Source: an uncultured Bacteroides sp. (GTDB taxonomy: Bacteria; Bacteroidota; Bacteroidia; Bacteroidales; Bacteroidaceae). From it: a stretch of DNA of 13,921 bases. The stretch is from positions 1 through 13,921 of the forward strand of contig NZ_CAJTSC010000057.1 in the NCBI RefSeq assembly GCF_910578895.1. The letters run 5' to 3'. The notes under the pieces were generated by a model. It did not search any database and was not told the DNA's origin. It saw only the letters and a list, made by a program, of their open reading frames with translations. This document shows, piece after piece, positions 8,101 to 13,921 of this stretch (its first letter is position 1; every line of letters begins with the position of its first letter). The position numbers and the translations under genes are program-made.

Positions 8101-9488
8101 TTGGAACGTTTATTAAAGAACCAGAAGAATACCAGTACCAATAAAAAAAACATAACCACACAGCAAAGCAACACATTCAGTTGCCCCGCTTCTTTTTCCA
8201 ACGCCTGATAACGGCTTTCCCATTCTTTGTCCTGACGGGTATCTTCCAAGATATCCAAATATATATTCCGGTTATAGTCCGAATACTCTTTCATTCCTAA
8301 CCCGGCATACGCCACACTCAACTGTTCTCGTATCCTTGAAATCCATTCGGGAACCGTTTTCAATTTCTGTTGCATCCACAACTTCTCCGCACAGATTGTG
8401 TCGCGGCGGTCATAAGCCTTCAACCAATCCAGACTATCATGGCAGTCGTAGAAGCGGCGATGATGGTCGTTTACGCATTCCACTGCGCGTTTCAAAGTGT
8501 CAAGAGCCTGCCCGTATTCTCCATGGGCATTCAGATACTTCCCGATGGAGACGTACGCACCCACAATCTGATATATGTCGTTGTATTGCCGGAACTTCTT
8601 CAAGGCTAATTGTCCCAGCCTCATGGGCAGTAACGAATCCACCGGTTCGCCAAATTGCCTCAACGCATGCGAACGCCGCCATCGGAAGAATTCGTAATTA
8701 TCCGGCGCAGCCATCAGATTTGCCAATCCCTGCACACCGTTTCCCTCAAAATACAAATACCCTTTCTTGGAAGCCAGTTGCCAAGTGATATAAAGTTCAT
8801 CAAACTCCTTTAAGCGACGTTCATCAAGCGTCTCTCCGTTGCACAAAGAAGCCGCCCCTTTTATGTAGTGATAATACAATAACTGATTGGTATCCGTTGC
8901 CAATTCCTCATTGTCCGGCACCTCATTGACAGAAACCAAAGCTTCCGCACGTTGCTGCAGATAATAATAGTATACGGCAGATACGATATGAAACTCCGAC
9001 CGGGCATAGGCAAGCCGCATCCGTTCGTGTCTATCGGCAAACAGGTTATTGTCTTCTGCAATGCGTTTCATACGGCGCAAGGCACTGTTACGGTAATCAT
9101 AAAACTCCTTGTTCAATGCCGTCCGCTGATAAATCTTCATCATACCTATATCGGCAATCAAAAGTTCCAATTCATTCTTTGTCAGACCGTACACTTCCCG
9201 ATAATGTTTTTCCGCCAGTTCAAAGTCCATACGCATAAAAGCGCAGAAGCCCAGGTTATTGCACGCTTCCGCCTTTCCCTGCCTGTAAAGCCCCACTTCC
9301 CGATAAGCTCTTGAAGCCGCATGGCACGATAAATCCAGGTTTTTATAACGATAAGTATATGCCGCCTGATTCAAGGAATCAATCAGCCGCACCTCTTTTG
9401 TAGAAGCCGTGCCCATGCACGAGACGCATGCCATACCTGCCAGATATAGCATCCCCGCCAACAATAATATGGATGAAAGGCATTTCAC
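5130..9488 (-). CDS. Double-unit membrane sensor histidine kinase (two fused sensor kinases)
   Basis: A 1452-residue protein made of two sensor-kinase units in tandem. Unit 1 has a signal or lipoprotein-like N-terminus (C21 or C24), a helical TPR-like periplasmic region (about 30-430), a membrane helix at 437-458, a dimerisation region with H598 or H609 as candidate phospho-His, and an ATP-binding domain with intact N (NTLAEN706-711), G1 (DNGRG739-743) and G2 (GSGFGL779-784) boxes. Unit 2 opens with a second signal-like segment (M832 to C844), a periplasmic part, a helix at 1001-1023, a GAF-like region (about 1064-1183), an H-box (H1230-E-T, P1236), and an ATP-binding domain whose N-box Asn is E1347 and whose G1 motif reads TDTRRE, so probably unable to bind ATP. 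I believe these regions correspond to Pfam DUF5112/DUF5113, from memory. It heads an operon with the response regulator and the AbgT transporter. The ligand is unknown. Confidence 0.85.
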   Translation of the reverse strand: MKCLSSILLLAGMLYLAGMACVSCMGTASTKEVRLIDSLNQAAYTYRYKNLDLSCHAASRAYREVGLYRQGKAEACNNLGFCAFMRMDFELAEKHYREVYGLTKNELELLIADIGMMKIYQRTALNKEFYDYRNSALRRMKRIAEDNNLFADRHERMRLAYARSEFHIVSAVYYYYLQQRAEALVSVNEVPDNEELATDTNQLLYYHYIKGAASLCNGETLDERRLKEFDELYITWQLASKKGYLYFEGNGVQGLANLMAAPDNYEFFRWRRSHALRQFGEPVDSLLPMRLGQLALKKFRQYNDIYQIVGAYVSIGKYLNAHGEYGQALDTLKRAVECVNDHHRRFYDCHDSLDWLKAYDRRDTICAEKLWMQQKLKTVPEWISRIREQLSVAYAGLGMKEYSDYNRNIYLDILEDTRQDKEWESRYQALEKEAGQLNVLLCCVVMFFLLVLVFFWFFNKRSKVRNKLHLYRLQSILDICREITASIPADAQTEEEITDAILKNVRSGMKRLFGTDDVCIKNRELVVAQRMRKDEHAMVQVINPYIQWALDNGMATISLGEEQRRLEKQRYIHEQHIAENKRRNLIKKACFAIVNGVHPYIDRILNEMHKLVRMGYIRNEVIKKEKYQYIDELVTTINEYNDILALWIKMKQGALSLNIETFELNELFDLLRKGNRAFEMKQLILEVEPTDACVKADKALTLFMINTLAENARKYTSKGGKVKIYVRKENDYVELSVEDNGRGLSPDDIAHIVGEKVYDSKTIGMNDAPDREELRKNKGSGFGLMNCKGIIEKYRKTNSIFNVCLFNVESVLGQGSRFYFRLPIGIRKVVTMLLLTLSLGMASCSQATDGDVPEKILADSLMSDSPEKYELLLNRASDYANEAYYCNVDGEYIMALQYIDSAMICLNEHYGMYAEEPHCYMALAGDDMPAELDWWNRMFNSDYHVILDIRNEAAVAFLALKQWDKYSYNNGAYTTLYKLLGEDRSLEDFCRELERSTNNKMVSILLAVLLLVTLCLGYYILYFRKRLVNRWNMEQVLEINKQVFIASLMPASENGEWLQQEEDVLKNIPQHIVANAFDAINELLGTERLAIAVYNEVTRKLEYTSESREETIENKSAWERVVERCFEEETYLSENGVQALPLVVKAGNANRCIGVLCLIRNEVQQESDRLLLELIARYVAIVIFNAVVKLATKYRDIETAQDETRRASWENSLLHVQNMVLDNCLSAIKHETIYYPNKIKQLIGKLRSGELSEKEEQEVVTTIGELIEYYKGVFSILSRCASRQLEEVTFRRMVIPVFELSKAAEKYFRKAGRGAAASVVFNTATVDTSVIGDIDQLRFLLENLINEALSVPVSGEIRLTCAVEEDFVRFLFTDTRREKTKEELNQLFYPNLARMTTGERGELRGTEYLICKQIIRDHDEFAGRRGCRINAEPMEKGGFTVYFTLPRYQKKR

Positions 9489-9492
9489 AAAG

Positions 9493-9523
9493 CAAAGCTA
9501 CAAATAAATCCGGTAAAGAGAAA
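9493..9523 (-). promoter_or_regulatory. Putative promoter of the sensor kinase operon, almost leaderless
   Basis: Read on the minus strand, TAGCTTTG (9500 down to 9493) fits the Bacteroides -7 consensus TAnnTTTG exactly. A weak -33 match, TTTC, lies 19 bases upstream at 9520-9523. The -7 box ends only four bases before the kinase ATG at 9488, so transcription would begin at or next to the start codon. Either the message is essentially leaderless or the working promoter is another one. The next Met in frame would remove the charged start of the signal peptide, so I keep the ATG at 9488. Confidence 0.45.
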
Positions 9524-9542
9524 TATTTTTTCTACAATAAGT

Positions 9543-9575
9543 CTTGTATTATGTAGCAGGAAATTCATACCTTTG
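9543..9575 (+). promoter_or_regulatory. Promoter of prs (Bacteroides type)
   Basis: TACCTTTG at 9568-9575 matches the -7 consensus TAnnTTTG exactly. CTTG at 9543-9546 is a good -33 element, with 21 bases between the boxes, inside the usual 19-21. Transcription would begin near 9580, leaving a leader of about 30 A-rich bases before the prs ATG at 9612, with no clear Shine-Dalgarno sequence, as is common in this phylum. Confidence 0.75.
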
Positions 9576-9611
9576 CATGCAAATTAATAAATAGGTAACA
9601 TCTATTATAAA

Positions 9612-10550
9612 ATGAGCGAAAAAGCACCCTTTATGGTATTCTCAGGAACAAACTCGAGATACCTTGCAGAGAAAATCTGCGCCAGCCTTGATTGCCCTTT
9701 GGGAAAGATGAATATCACCCACTTTGCCGATGGTGAATTCGCAGTTTCTTATGAAGAGTCTATCCGTGGCGCAAACGTATTCCTGGTTCAATCCACGTTT
9801 CCCAATTCCGACAATTTGATGGAACTTCTGTTGATGGTTGATGCAGCTAAAAGAGCATCTGCCAAAAGTGTAATTGCAGTTATTCCTTATTTCGGTTGGG
9901 CGCGTCAAGACAGAAAAGACAAACCCCGTGTCTCTATCGGCGCTAAATTGGTAGCCGACCTGCTTTCAGTGGCAGGCATCGACCGATTGATTACTATGGA
10001 TCTCCACGCCGACCAAATTCAGGGGTTCTTCAACATTCCGGTCGATCATCTGTACGCTTCGGCAGTATTCCTTCCCTATATCGAATCATTAAAATTGGAC
10101 GACCTTGTTATTGCCACTCCCGATGTGGGCGGTTCGAAACGTGCCAGCACATTCTCCAAATACCTCGGTGTACCTTTGGTGTTGTGCAACAAGACACGTG
10201 AAAAAGCAAACGTAGTTGCCACCATGCAGATTATCGGTGACGTACAAGGCAAAAATGTCGTGTTGGTAGATGATATCGTAGATACGGCAGGCACTATCAC
10301 CAAAGCTGCCAACATCATGATAGAAGCCGGTGCCAAATCCGTACGTGCCATTGCCAGTCACTGTGTGATGTCTGATCCGGCGTCATTCCGTGTGCAAGAG
10401 TCGGGTCTTACCGAAATGGTATTTACAGACAGTATTCCTTATTCCAAGAAGTGCGACAAGGTGAAGCAGTTGAGCATTGCCGATATGTTTGCCGAAACTA
10501 TCAGACGAGTAATGAGTAACGAATCTATCAGTTCCCAATACATTATCTAA
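9612..10550 (+). CDS. prs: Ribose-phosphate pyrophosphokinase (PRPP synthetase)
   Basis: A 312-residue cytoplasmic enzyme making phosphoribosyl pyrophosphate from ribose 5-phosphate and ATP, the precursor for purine, pyrimidine, NAD, histidine and tryptophan synthesis. Class I features are all present: PYFGWARQDRKDKPR (about 92-106) at the ATP site, DLHADQIQGFF beginning D130 with the metal-binding His132, the flexible catalytic loop KTREKAN beginning K194, and the PRPP-binding loop DDIVDTAGT at 220-228. The length is normal for the family and nothing is missing. It stands alone, divergent from the sensor kinase, with its own promoter and a strong hairpin after the stop codon, so it appears monocistronic. 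It is the one clear housekeeping gene of the window. Confidence 0.98.
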   Translation: MSEKAPFMVFSGTNSRYLAEKICASLDCPLGKMNITHFADGEFAVSYEESIRGANVFLVQSTFPNSDNLMELLLMVDAAKRASAKSVIAVIPYFGWARQDRKDKPRVSIGAKLVADLLSVAGIDRLITMDLHADQIQGFFNIPVDHLYASAVFLPYIESLKLDDLVIATPDVGGSKRASTFSKYLGVPLVLCNKTREKANVVATMQIIGDVQGKNVVLVDDIVDTAGTITKAANIMIEAGAKSVRAIASHCVMSDPASFRVQESGLTEMVFTDSIPYSKKCDKVKQLSIADMFAETIRRVMSNESISSQYII

Positions 10551-10572
10551 GCAAGTGGTTAGAAAATAAAAA

Positions 10573-10623
10573 AAAGGTTGCGCGATTCATTCTGAAATGA
10601 ATTTTGCGCAACCTTTCTTTTTT
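10573..10623. terminator. Strong intrinsic terminator after prs, probably bidirectional
   Basis: Arms aaaggttgcgc (10573-10583) and gcgcaaccttt (10606-10616) pair over 11 bp. Inside them attcat (10585-10590) and atgaat (10597-10602) add six more pairs. The plus strand continues into a T-rich tract (10614-10623). The mirror-image A run at 10561-10575 gives a T tract on the minus strand as well. It therefore suits both prs and the convergent beta-propeller gene ending at 10766. Confidence 0.88.
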
Positions 10624-10765
10624 AATTAAAGATATCCCTACATAACGTATAAATGAAGCCGGCATAAAGTAGGTATACATATCATCAACATAATAAGTCC
10701 CCAACATATTTCGAGACCGACAAATGGCAGTGTCGCTTACATAAAGATTGAAGGATACTTCCACT

Positions 10766-11914
10766 TCAATTTTGTACACTATATTTTAATATCACCGGAT
10801 TGTCTTCTTCCTGAACCTTTTTTATTGTCTCTTTCGTTTTTTCATCTAACAGCGTTTCTGCCACCATATATTCCAACCAACCTCGTTCTGCAACTATATA
10901 CCAATAATTATCATCTACAAAAGTCGGTGGCAGCAGTACCTTACCATCATGAAACTGGCATGAGTAAAGGTTAGAACATTTTGACATCTTACCGTAAAGA
11001 AAAAGAGATTGTTTCTCTTGATACATAATAAAAGCAAATAGAAAATCCTTATTTTCTCCCCGATAAATAGGAAAAGCATAATTCTTGCTCCCCTTAATAA
11101 TGTCTTCAAAAATAGCGGCATGAGAATCCAACTCCTTAAAAGGGAAAGAATAATCTCCGAAATCATAACGAATCACCTCGCTGATGTGCCCCTCATTTCT
11201 GTCTATCTTATATACTTTATCATTAGGATAAGGGAAAGAGAAAAACACATCTTTTCCAGACTCATAAAAAGAATAGGGCTGAGTGGCACTTACTTTTAAG
11301 GTAGGAATCGAAATATAACCTTTTACGTTTTCCACTATGCGATTTTGCTTGAAAGAATAAATATTTATTTGATCGTTCGTTTTGGACGACCGGGGAGAAT
11401 AAAAAGCATATAATCCATTATTCAAGCATTTAAAGGTACTGACAGGATACAATTCCCTCGGTATGTTTATTTCACCTACAAAATTGAATTGGTCATCATA
11501 CTTTCTGATTTTATATGCCGATACATCTAAAATCTCTATATACCCATCTTTCGATATTTCAAAATCAACTATACAATAATATTCCCCCGGACCATATCCT
11601 TGCTTACTTTTACTATTCCTCAAGAAAGTTCCATCCTTATCATAAACAAATATACAAGCCGCTTTTTTATCCAGTATATAATATTTTCCTTCATAAAAAA
11701 TCATTTTGTCGCATCTGCTAAACAACGATGCGGTTGAACTTTCCAAAGGAATTACATCTATAGAAGAAAATAACGTCTCCATATCCAACTGTTTTGAATC
11801 ATCCGGATTGATAGCCATGCAAACAACATCCGTATCAACGATACAACCATGCCTATTTGCACATCCGCACAACACTCCAAAAAGAAATAAATGGCAATAT
11901 ATATATTTATACAT
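10766..11914 (-). CDS. Six-bladed beta-propeller lipoprotein
   Basis: A 382-residue envelope lipoprotein of the six-bladed beta-propeller (BF2992/NHL-like) group common in Bacteroides. The signal peptide ends LCG-C18. Lacking acidic residues just after the Cys, it may stay on the periplasmic side. Landmarks are the pre-propeller motif LFSSIDVIPLE (48-58) and the blade motif GYGPGEY (106-112), followed by repeated short strands of the YxIDxxG and VYKIDRN kind. Its biochemical role is unknown; propellers of this type are usually thought to bind ligands or partners. It is a paralogue of the gene at 12751-13902, sharing both motifs. A 207-base gap separates it from the thioredoxin-like gene upstream, so it could be in the same operon or have its own promoter. 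It is AT-rich relative to prs and the kinase. Confidence 0.82.
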   Translation of the reverse strand: MYKYIYCHLFLFGVLCGCANRHGCIVDTDVVCMAINPDDSKQLDMETLFSSIDVIPLESSTASLFSRCDKMIFYEGKYYILDKKAACIFVYDKDGTFLRNSKSKQGYGPGEYYCIVDFEISKDGYIEILDVSAYKIRKYDDQFNFVGEINIPRELYPVSTFKCLNNGLYAFYSPRSSKTNDQINIYSFKQNRIVENVKGYISIPTLKVSATQPYSFYESGKDVFFSFPYPNDKVYKIDRNEGHISEVIRYDFGDYSFPFKELDSHAAIFEDIIKGSKNYAFPIYRGENKDFLFAFIMYQEKQSLFLYGKMSKCSNLYSCQFHDGKVLLPPTFVDDNYWYIVAERGWLEYMVAETLLDEKTKETIKKVQEEDNPVILKYSVQN

Positions 11915-12095
11915 TTCAATTACCTAATTTAAGTCTCACATCTAAAAAAGAAATCAGAAATACACGCTTTATTATATTCAAAGAGGTTGGTCAAAAGAAA
12001 ACACTCCTTATAAACAATTCATTCTACGAGTAGCCTTATATTACTATAAAAGTACTCTTAGTCAACCTCTGAATCATTGAATTAACCTTTTACTA

Positions 12096-12152
12096 TTATG
12101 CAGGCAATCCTGGTACACAACTTACCCAAGTATAGAATACAAATTTATTGTT
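12096..12152 (-). pseudogene. Possible out-of-frame remnant of a DUF1573-like domain
   Basis: In the +2 frame relative to the thioredoxin-like gene, overlapping its last codons, the minus strand reads NNKFVFYTWVSCVPGLPA then a stop. This recalls the centre of DUF1573 domains (a stretch like N..PLVI..V..SCGCTVPEWP), which in Bacteroides often follow exactly this kind of CxxC domain. The match is short and could be chance. No further domain remnant is evident downstream. Confidence 0.25.
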
Positions 12153-12739
12153 TTATTAAAATTGATTATTGTTGAAGCAATAGCTACTTGCGTATTTCTA
12201 TCCACTTTTTTCTCCTTACTGGGATTCAGAATATTCAAATATAATTCTTTCACCTTAGGATTATGCACAGGTTTTCCCACTGCTACTACTCTATTATTCT
12301 TGTCAAGTAAAAACGTCTGAAAGTCAAGCATAGAAGAAAATCTGTTCAGTTTGTTCAACTGATCATCCTTATCCATACAGACAGGATAATTGAAATTGTC
12401 CCTACGTAAAATAGCCTTTAAACTTCGTGAGTCCAAAGGATGCAAATAAAACATAGCATTCAGTTGTTGAATCAATTCCATCCAAGACGATAACCGCAAC
12501 TTACAACTGGCACATCCTAAAGAATCAATATAAGTAACAATCTTATATTCAGCAATAGGAATCGTATCGCACACAAAATCGTTTCCAAACAAAGTAAATT
12601 TTAAACTATCAGGAAATATAATTTCTTTTCCACTCCACTCTTTCATCAATTGAACAGCTTCATCATGCACATTTACTCTCTTACATCCAAAGAGACAAAC
12701 AAGCAGAATTATATGTAAAAATAACGTGATTACTTTCAT
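12122..12739 (-). CDS. Thioredoxin-like lipoprotein with CxxC, C-terminally shortened
   Basis: A 205-residue lipoprotein: signal peptide ending LFG-C19, then a thioredoxin-like domain (about 60-175) with YIDSLGCASC, i.e. C76-A-S-C79 at the start of helix 1, LHPLDSRSLKAILRRDNF, and a FQTFLLDKNNRVVAVGKPVH segment (140-159) that fits the last strands of the fold. It probably handles thiols or electrons in the periplasm; the partner is unknown. From memory, Bacteroides relatives with this N-terminus are near 300 residues and carry a C-terminal DUF1573 domain. Here only the first strand of such a domain seems present (TQVAIASTIINF, near the end) before a stop, so the protein looks truncated. It starts 11 bases after the stop of the upstream beta-propeller gene, so the two are co-transcribed. 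Confidence 0.72.
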   Translation of the reverse strand: MKVITLFLHIILLVCLFGCKRVNVHDEAVQLMKEWSGKEIIFPDSLKFTLFGNDFVCDTIPIAEYKIVTYIDSLGCASCKLRLSSWMELIQQLNAMFYLHPLDSRSLKAILRRDNFNYPVCMDKDDQLNKLNRFSSMLDFQTFLLDKNNRVVAVGKPVHNPKVKELYLNILNPSKEKKVDRNTQVAIASTIINFNKTINLYSILG

Positions 12740-12750
12740 TAATTATAAAT

Positions 12751-13902
12751 TTATTTCAAAACAAACTTTACTAAGCACATATTATCATCCTCCTTCATAT
12801 CCGATATTTTAGCATATTCATCTTCATCCAAAAGTCCCTTATAGAGTGAGACTTCCTCGTAAGGAAGAACGGACAGTAAATAATCCTCCGCCAAGAATAG
12901 CGTTTGAACAGAGATACCTTCTTTCATTTTCTCAAAAACAAAAGAACGACCTGTCTGTTTTTCATAGAAAACATTCTTGAAAGGACGATGCATTCCAACT
13001 CCACTACGCAACGCCACATAGTAATAACGACTGTTCTGCGCATGACATTCCATACTATAAGGCAAAATTCCATCGTTCAAATCTTGCAATAGTTTCCGGT
13101 TTCTCTTTCCAATCTTTTTAATGGCAGCATAACTCGTCAATAGTTTATCATCAATTCCTTCAGTCCCAAAATCCCAAGAATACTCGTATTCCAAAGAATT
13201 CGATTCAAGCCGATAAACCCGAGGTTGATAAGCAGAACCAAAATAAACATTCTTATTATAGGAATAGAAAGGATGCATCAGTCCCATATCCAAAATCCGG
13301 TCATTATTCCAATAACCGTTCACATAAGCATGACTATAATAGTCCACAATGGTAATCCCATTTTCTTCCATATTAACACACGACCACAACGCCAAATTTT
13401 GTCCGTTATTCAATAATACCATCGAATAATAGTTAGGTTTCACCGGGAGAATTATTTTCTCTATGTAATTCCCATCCCAATCATATTCCAACAAGAAGCC
13501 GTATGAACTAAGTAAAGTTATTCTATCCTTTTTTTCGTCTATCATAAAATCAGCCAATAACTGGAACTCACCCGGCCCATTACCCTTTCCACCTATTTCT
13601 CTCACGAATTTCCCTGTCCCATCAAACTGATAAAGAGCTGGTTTCAAATTATCGAAAACAAAATATCCATTTTTACAGGGTACCACTTTCTCTACATTCA
13701 TCAGCAAACAACTATCCATCGTTTCCAAAGGAATTACTTGTATAGATGAGAATAATTCATCTACAGAAGGCAAAACACCACTATTCAACCCTGCTACTTG
13801 TAACTTAATTTCTCCATCCATTTTCTGTTGTACTGAACAAGAATAGAACAATGGGAAAAATATTAAAACATATAATAAATTCTTTATAAACAACTTTTTC
13901 AT
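12751..13902 (-). CDS. Six-bladed beta-propeller lipoprotein (paralogue)
   Basis: A 383-residue lipoprotein with a signal peptide ending LFYS-C22 and the same landmarks as the propeller gene at 10766-11914: LFSSIQVIPLE (50-60) and GNGPGEF (107-113), then blade-like repeats such as LYQFDGTGKFVREIGG and LLEYDWDGNYIEKI. The conserved core motif is also visibly similar at DNA level (around 11741-11775 and 13728-13762). The function is unknown; it is predicted to be envelope-anchored and to bind a ligand or partner protein. It is the first gene of the minus-strand cluster within the window, 11 bases before the thioredoxin-like gene. Only 19 bases remain upstream of its ATG, so its promoter and any earlier operon genes are outside the window. 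Confidence 0.82.
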   Translation of the reverse strand: MKKLFIKNLLYVLIFFPLFYSCSVQQKMDGEIKLQVAGLNSGVLPSVDELFSSIQVIPLETMDSCLLMNVEKVVPCKNGYFVFDNLKPALYQFDGTGKFVREIGGKGNGPGEFQLLADFMIDEKKDRITLLSSYGFLLEYDWDGNYIEKIILPVKPNYYSMVLLNNGQNLALWSCVNMEENGITIVDYYSHAYVNGYWNNDRILDMGLMHPFYSYNKNVYFGSAYQPRVYRLESNSLEYEYSWDFGTEGIDDKLLTSYAAIKKIGKRNRKLLQDLNDGILPYSMECHAQNSRYYYVALRSGVGMHRPFKNVFYEKQTGRSFVFEKMKEGISVQTLFLAEDYLLSVLPYEEVSLYKGLLDEDEYAKISDMKEDDNMCLVKFVLK

Positions 13903-13921
13903 ACTTAACTATAATCTATAC

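Noticed and set aside
10543..10779. A 78-codon minus-strand open frame after the beta-propeller gene
   Set aside because: It starts at a GTG inside the propeller gene, runs straight through the strong terminator hairpin and into the end of prs, and shows no family motif. It is probably chance.
11930..12020. An AAGGAG sequence near 12008 (minus strand) followed by a TTG that opens a 21-codon frame
   Set aside because: Shine-Dalgarno sequences are a poor guide in this phylum, the start would be TTG, and the peptide has no known pattern, so I do not call a leader peptide.
12017..12066. An E. coli-like TTGACT-N16-TAATAT on the minus strand upstream of the beta-propeller gene
   Set aside because: Bacteroides housekeeping promoters use TTTG/TAnnTTTG rather than -35/-10 boxes, and such AT-rich matches are common by chance in this stretch.
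11982..12070. An 8-bp inverted repeat (agaggttg ... caacctct) about 70 bp apart
   Set aside because: It is too short and too widely spaced to support a structure or a mobile-element end, and there is no transposase nearby.

Overview
The window looks like chromosome of a Bacteroides-type member of the Bacteroidota. Three things point there: lipoproteins of families common in that group (a heparinase II/III-type lyase and six-bladed beta-propeller lipoproteins), TAnnTTTG-type -7 promoter boxes in place of E. coli-style -10 boxes, and mostly weak or absent Shine-Dalgarno sequences. I cannot name the species.

Layout. (1) 1-372 is a leader region with no gene. It is followed by a plus-strand lipoprotein lyase of the heparinase II/III fold (373-2526). 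(2) 2527-2838 is a convergent intergenic region holding a 15-bp hairpin and a tandem pair of near-perfect 15-bp palindromes with centres 21 bp apart. (3) 2839-9488 is a minus-strand signalling and transport operon. It runs from a 1452-residue double-unit sensor kinase through a response regulator with an HTH output domain to an AbgT-family membrane transporter. (4) prs (ribose-phosphate pyrophosphokinase, 9612-10550) is divergent from the kinase. Both genes have recognisable Bacteroides -7 boxes in the shared 123-bp spacer. prs ends at a strong hairpin that probably terminates in both directions. (5) 10766-13902 is a minus-strand, visibly AT-rich cluster of three lipoproteins: a beta-propeller, a thioredoxin-like protein with a CxxC, and a second paralogous beta-propeller.

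How it fits together. The kinase, regulator and transporter are in line on one strand with short gaps, so the two-component pair probably controls, or senses the cargo of, the AbgT transporter; this is inferred from context. The kinase gene appears to be two membrane sensor-kinase units joined in frame. The first keeps the ATP-binding motifs. The second keeps an H-box but has a degraded ATP-binding site, and it begins with what still looks like a lipoprotein signal peptide. The lyase and the beta-propeller cluster are accessory envelope functions on either side of housekeeping prs.

The points most worth following up are the double kinase with its possible internal start, the 21-bp-spaced palindrome pair, and the thioredoxin-like lipoprotein. 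That last protein seems to have lost a C-terminal DUF1573-like domain, of which an out-of-frame scrap may remain. I found no CRISPR array, tRNA, rRNA or insertion sequence.
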